From NCBI GenBank assembly GCA_964486145.1, contig CAZAMT010000195.1, positions 1 through 7,721 on the forward strand: a stretch of 7,721 nucleotides of DNA, written 5' to 3'. This document shows, piece after piece, positions 6,595-7,721 of this stretch (its first letter is position 1; each line of letters begins with the position of its first letter). The notes beneath the pieces are model-generated. The model saw only the letters and a list, made by a program, of their open reading frames with translations, ran no database searches and was not told the DNA's origin. The position numbers and the translations under genes are program-made. Source of the DNA: CAZAMT01 sp964486145 (GTDB lineage Bacteria; Bacteroidota; Bacteroidia; Bacteroidales; JAAAOM01).

Positions 6595-7452
6595 TTAATT
6601 CTGAAATTCTTTCAGCATCTGGCTGAAAATCTGTTTACTATCAAAATCAACGATAGATAAATCGGAATCCTCTATTTCAGGATGCGAACCATTGACTTTT
6701 GTTTCGGGTGCATGTATGTATATGTCCCACTCGCCGTTGTTGAATTCAAGCGCAGTCAGGTTCTCAATCCAGTCACCTGAATTCAGGTAAGTTATTCCGC
6801 CATTGGATGTTATAACATATCGCTTTTGTGCCTGATGGATATGACCGCAAACAATATAACTAAATCCCTTCTTCACGGCAAACTCGGCAGCAGACACCTC
6901 GAAATCACCAACATATTTCATCGCAGACTTTACGTTATCTTTAATCTTTTTGGAAAGAGAAACTCTGCCTCGCCCTAACTTCCTGCTAATAAAATTAATA
7001 AATGTATTCAGGTATATTAACGAATCATAACCAATGGCTCCCAGTTTGGCCAGCCATTTCGAATTTTGCATGATGACATCAAAAACATCTCCGTGGAAAA
7101 TGAGTGCTTTTTTCCCATCCAATTCAAGTTCAAGCTTATTGCATATCTCAAGATTGCCCATTTTCAATCCTTCAAACTTCCGTAACATCTCATCATGATT
7201 GCCGGTAATGTAATAGGTTTTTGTTCCTTTTGCTGAAAGGCCAATGATTTGTTTTATCACTTTCATATGAGTTTTTGGCCAATATCGTTTGCTGAATTGC
7301 CAGATGTCGATAATATCTCCGTTTAGTACCAGGATTTTGGGTTGAATAGATTTCAGGTATTTAAGAAGATCTTTCGCATGGCAACCGTATGTACCCAAAT
7401 GAGTATCAGAAAGCACAACGACCTCGACTTTTCTACGGATCTTTTTCTTCAT
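6595..7452 (-). CDS. LpxH-like calcineurin-fold metallophosphoesterase
   Basis: This 285-residue dinuclear-metal phosphoesterase is close in motif layout to UDP-2,3-diacylglucosamine diphosphatase (LpxH), which cleaves the pyrophosphate to give lipid X in lipid A synthesis. The metal ligands are in order: Asp16-x-His18 (S-D-T-H-L-G), Asp46 (N-G-D-I-I-D), Asn85 (G-N-H-D), His120 (F-H-G-D), His204-x-His206 (G-H-I-H). These match the seven LpxH metal positions. A helical insert (about 128-190) sits where LpxH has its lid. I use the ATG at 7452; an in-frame TTG at 7560 would add 36 AT-rich, hydrophobic residues that look like translated leader. The length exceeds E. coli LpxH (240 residues) partly through an acidic C-terminal tail (about 250-285). 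It is the first gene of the minus-strand operon. It could be true LpxH or a paralog acting on another nucleotide-lipid; the linked glycosyltransferase leaves this open, so I give no symbol. Confidence 0.85.
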   Translation of the reverse strand: MKKKIRRKVEVVVLSDTHLGTYGCHAKDLLKYLKSIQPKILVLNGDIIDIWQFSKRYWPKTHMKVIKQIIGLSAKGTKTYYITGNHDEMLRKFEGLKMGNLEICNKLELELDGKKALIFHGDVFDVIMQNSKWLAKLGAIGYDSLIYLNTFINFISRKLGRGRVSLSKKIKDNVKSAMKYVGDFEVSAAEFAVKKGFSYIVCGHIHQAQKRYVITSNGGITYLNSGDWIENLTALEFNNGEWDIYIHAPETKVNGSHPEIEDSDLSIVDFDSKQIFSQMLKEFQN

Positions 7453-7624
7453 ATAAGAGAAACTATCTATTAAACAGGTAAATAAACACAAAAAGTCTTT
7501 CAATAGCGTTAATGGAATATTAATTTTTAGTAAAGTTTTTATAATTATGATGTTAAGCAATGTATATTTAAATATTTCTTTAAAATTTGAACCTTTTGAT
7601 TTTCGGTTGTACAGGAAGTTAAAA
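7453..7624. promoter_or_regulatory. Divergent intergenic region between the minus-strand operon and the right-edge gene
   Basis: This strongly AT-rich gap should contain the promoter of the leftward operon and that of the rightward partial gene. I could not find a convincing pair of Bacteroidota -33 and -7 boxes on either strand. The nearest plus-strand candidates are TATATTTA (7563-7570, one mismatch from TAnnTTTG) and TAAAATTTG (7581-7589, one base too long). AGGAAG at 7613-7618 is a possible Shine-Dalgarno-like site 6 nt before the ATG at 7625. No repeat or RNA gene is evident. Confidence 0.4.
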
Positions 7625-7721
7625 ATGAATTTTGAATGGAAACGGACAAATAGAACAATCCTTTACATTGCAATGCTAATGTTGGTAACCGGATTTGCGC
7701 TTATGTATTATAAAACTGTAA
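7625..7721 (+). CDS. N-terminus of a membrane protein, cut by the window end
   Basis: An open frame runs from the ATG at 7625 to the end of the window, giving 32 residues. It begins with a short charged segment (M-N-F-E-W-K-R-T-N-R) followed by a hydrophobic run (about 11-29: T-I-L-Y-I-A-M-L-M-L-V-T-G-F-A-L-M-Y-Y) and then Lys. This looks like a cytoplasmic N-terminus and a first transmembrane helix, or an uncleaved signal anchor. AGGAAG ends 6 nt upstream, which favours this start. However, the frame stays open back to ATG codons at 7550 and 7547, which would add 25 or 26 residues. The family cannot be identified from this fragment. It is transcribed divergently from the metallophosphoesterase operon. 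Confidence 0.5.
   Translation, partial: MNFEWKRTNRTILYIAMLMLVTGFALMYYKTV

Noticed and set aside
7453..7560. TTG start for the metallophosphoesterase, adding 36 residues
   Set aside because: The extension is AT-rich, hydrophobic and unlike the family, whose members begin just before the first metal motif; the ATG at 7452 gives that form.

Overview
The window reads as ordinary chromosomal DNA from a member of the Bacteroidota. The evidence is a TonB-dependent receptor with an N-terminal carboxypeptidase-like domain followed by a DUF4249-type lipoprotein, signal peptides that end in Ala-Gln, weak or absent Shine-Dalgarno sites with A-rich leaders, and a moderately AT-rich composition. I cannot place it below phylum level. 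I see no mobile element, CRISPR array, tRNA or rRNA.

Left half, plus strand: a small secreted outer-membrane beta-barrel protein (2-631) is followed by a 153-nt gap. Next comes a two-gene unit of a TonB-dependent receptor (785-3121) and, 3 nt later, a DUF4249 lipoprotein (3125-3976). The pair looks like an outer-membrane uptake complex: an energised barrel plus a surface or periplasm-facing lipoprotein partner, similar in layout to SusC/SusD but with an unrelated lipoprotein family. The substrate cannot be read from the sequence. The unit ends in a long-armed hairpin with a T-tract (3991-4061) that lies between two convergent transcription units.

Right half, minus strand: three closely spaced genes run leftward. 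They are an LpxH-like metallophosphoesterase (7452-6595), 16 nt, a GT-B glycosyltransferase of the MJ1255/VC2487-like type (6578-5523), 29 nt, and a family 1 glycoside hydrolase with a twin-arginine-like N-terminus (5493-4060). The spacing argues for one operon. A diphosphatase acting on a nucleotide-lipid or similar substrate, a MurG-like glycosyltransferase and an exported beta-glycosidase together suggest envelope glycolipid or glycoconjugate metabolism, but this is inference from family and context.

At the right edge a divergent plus-strand reading frame begins (ATG at 7625, or possibly 7547/7550). It encodes a membrane-spanning N-terminus and is cut by the window end. The 7453-7624 gap should hold the divergent promoters.

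Nothing here is demonstrably a new system. The least described parts are the receptor/DUF4249 pair and the three-gene minus-strand operon.
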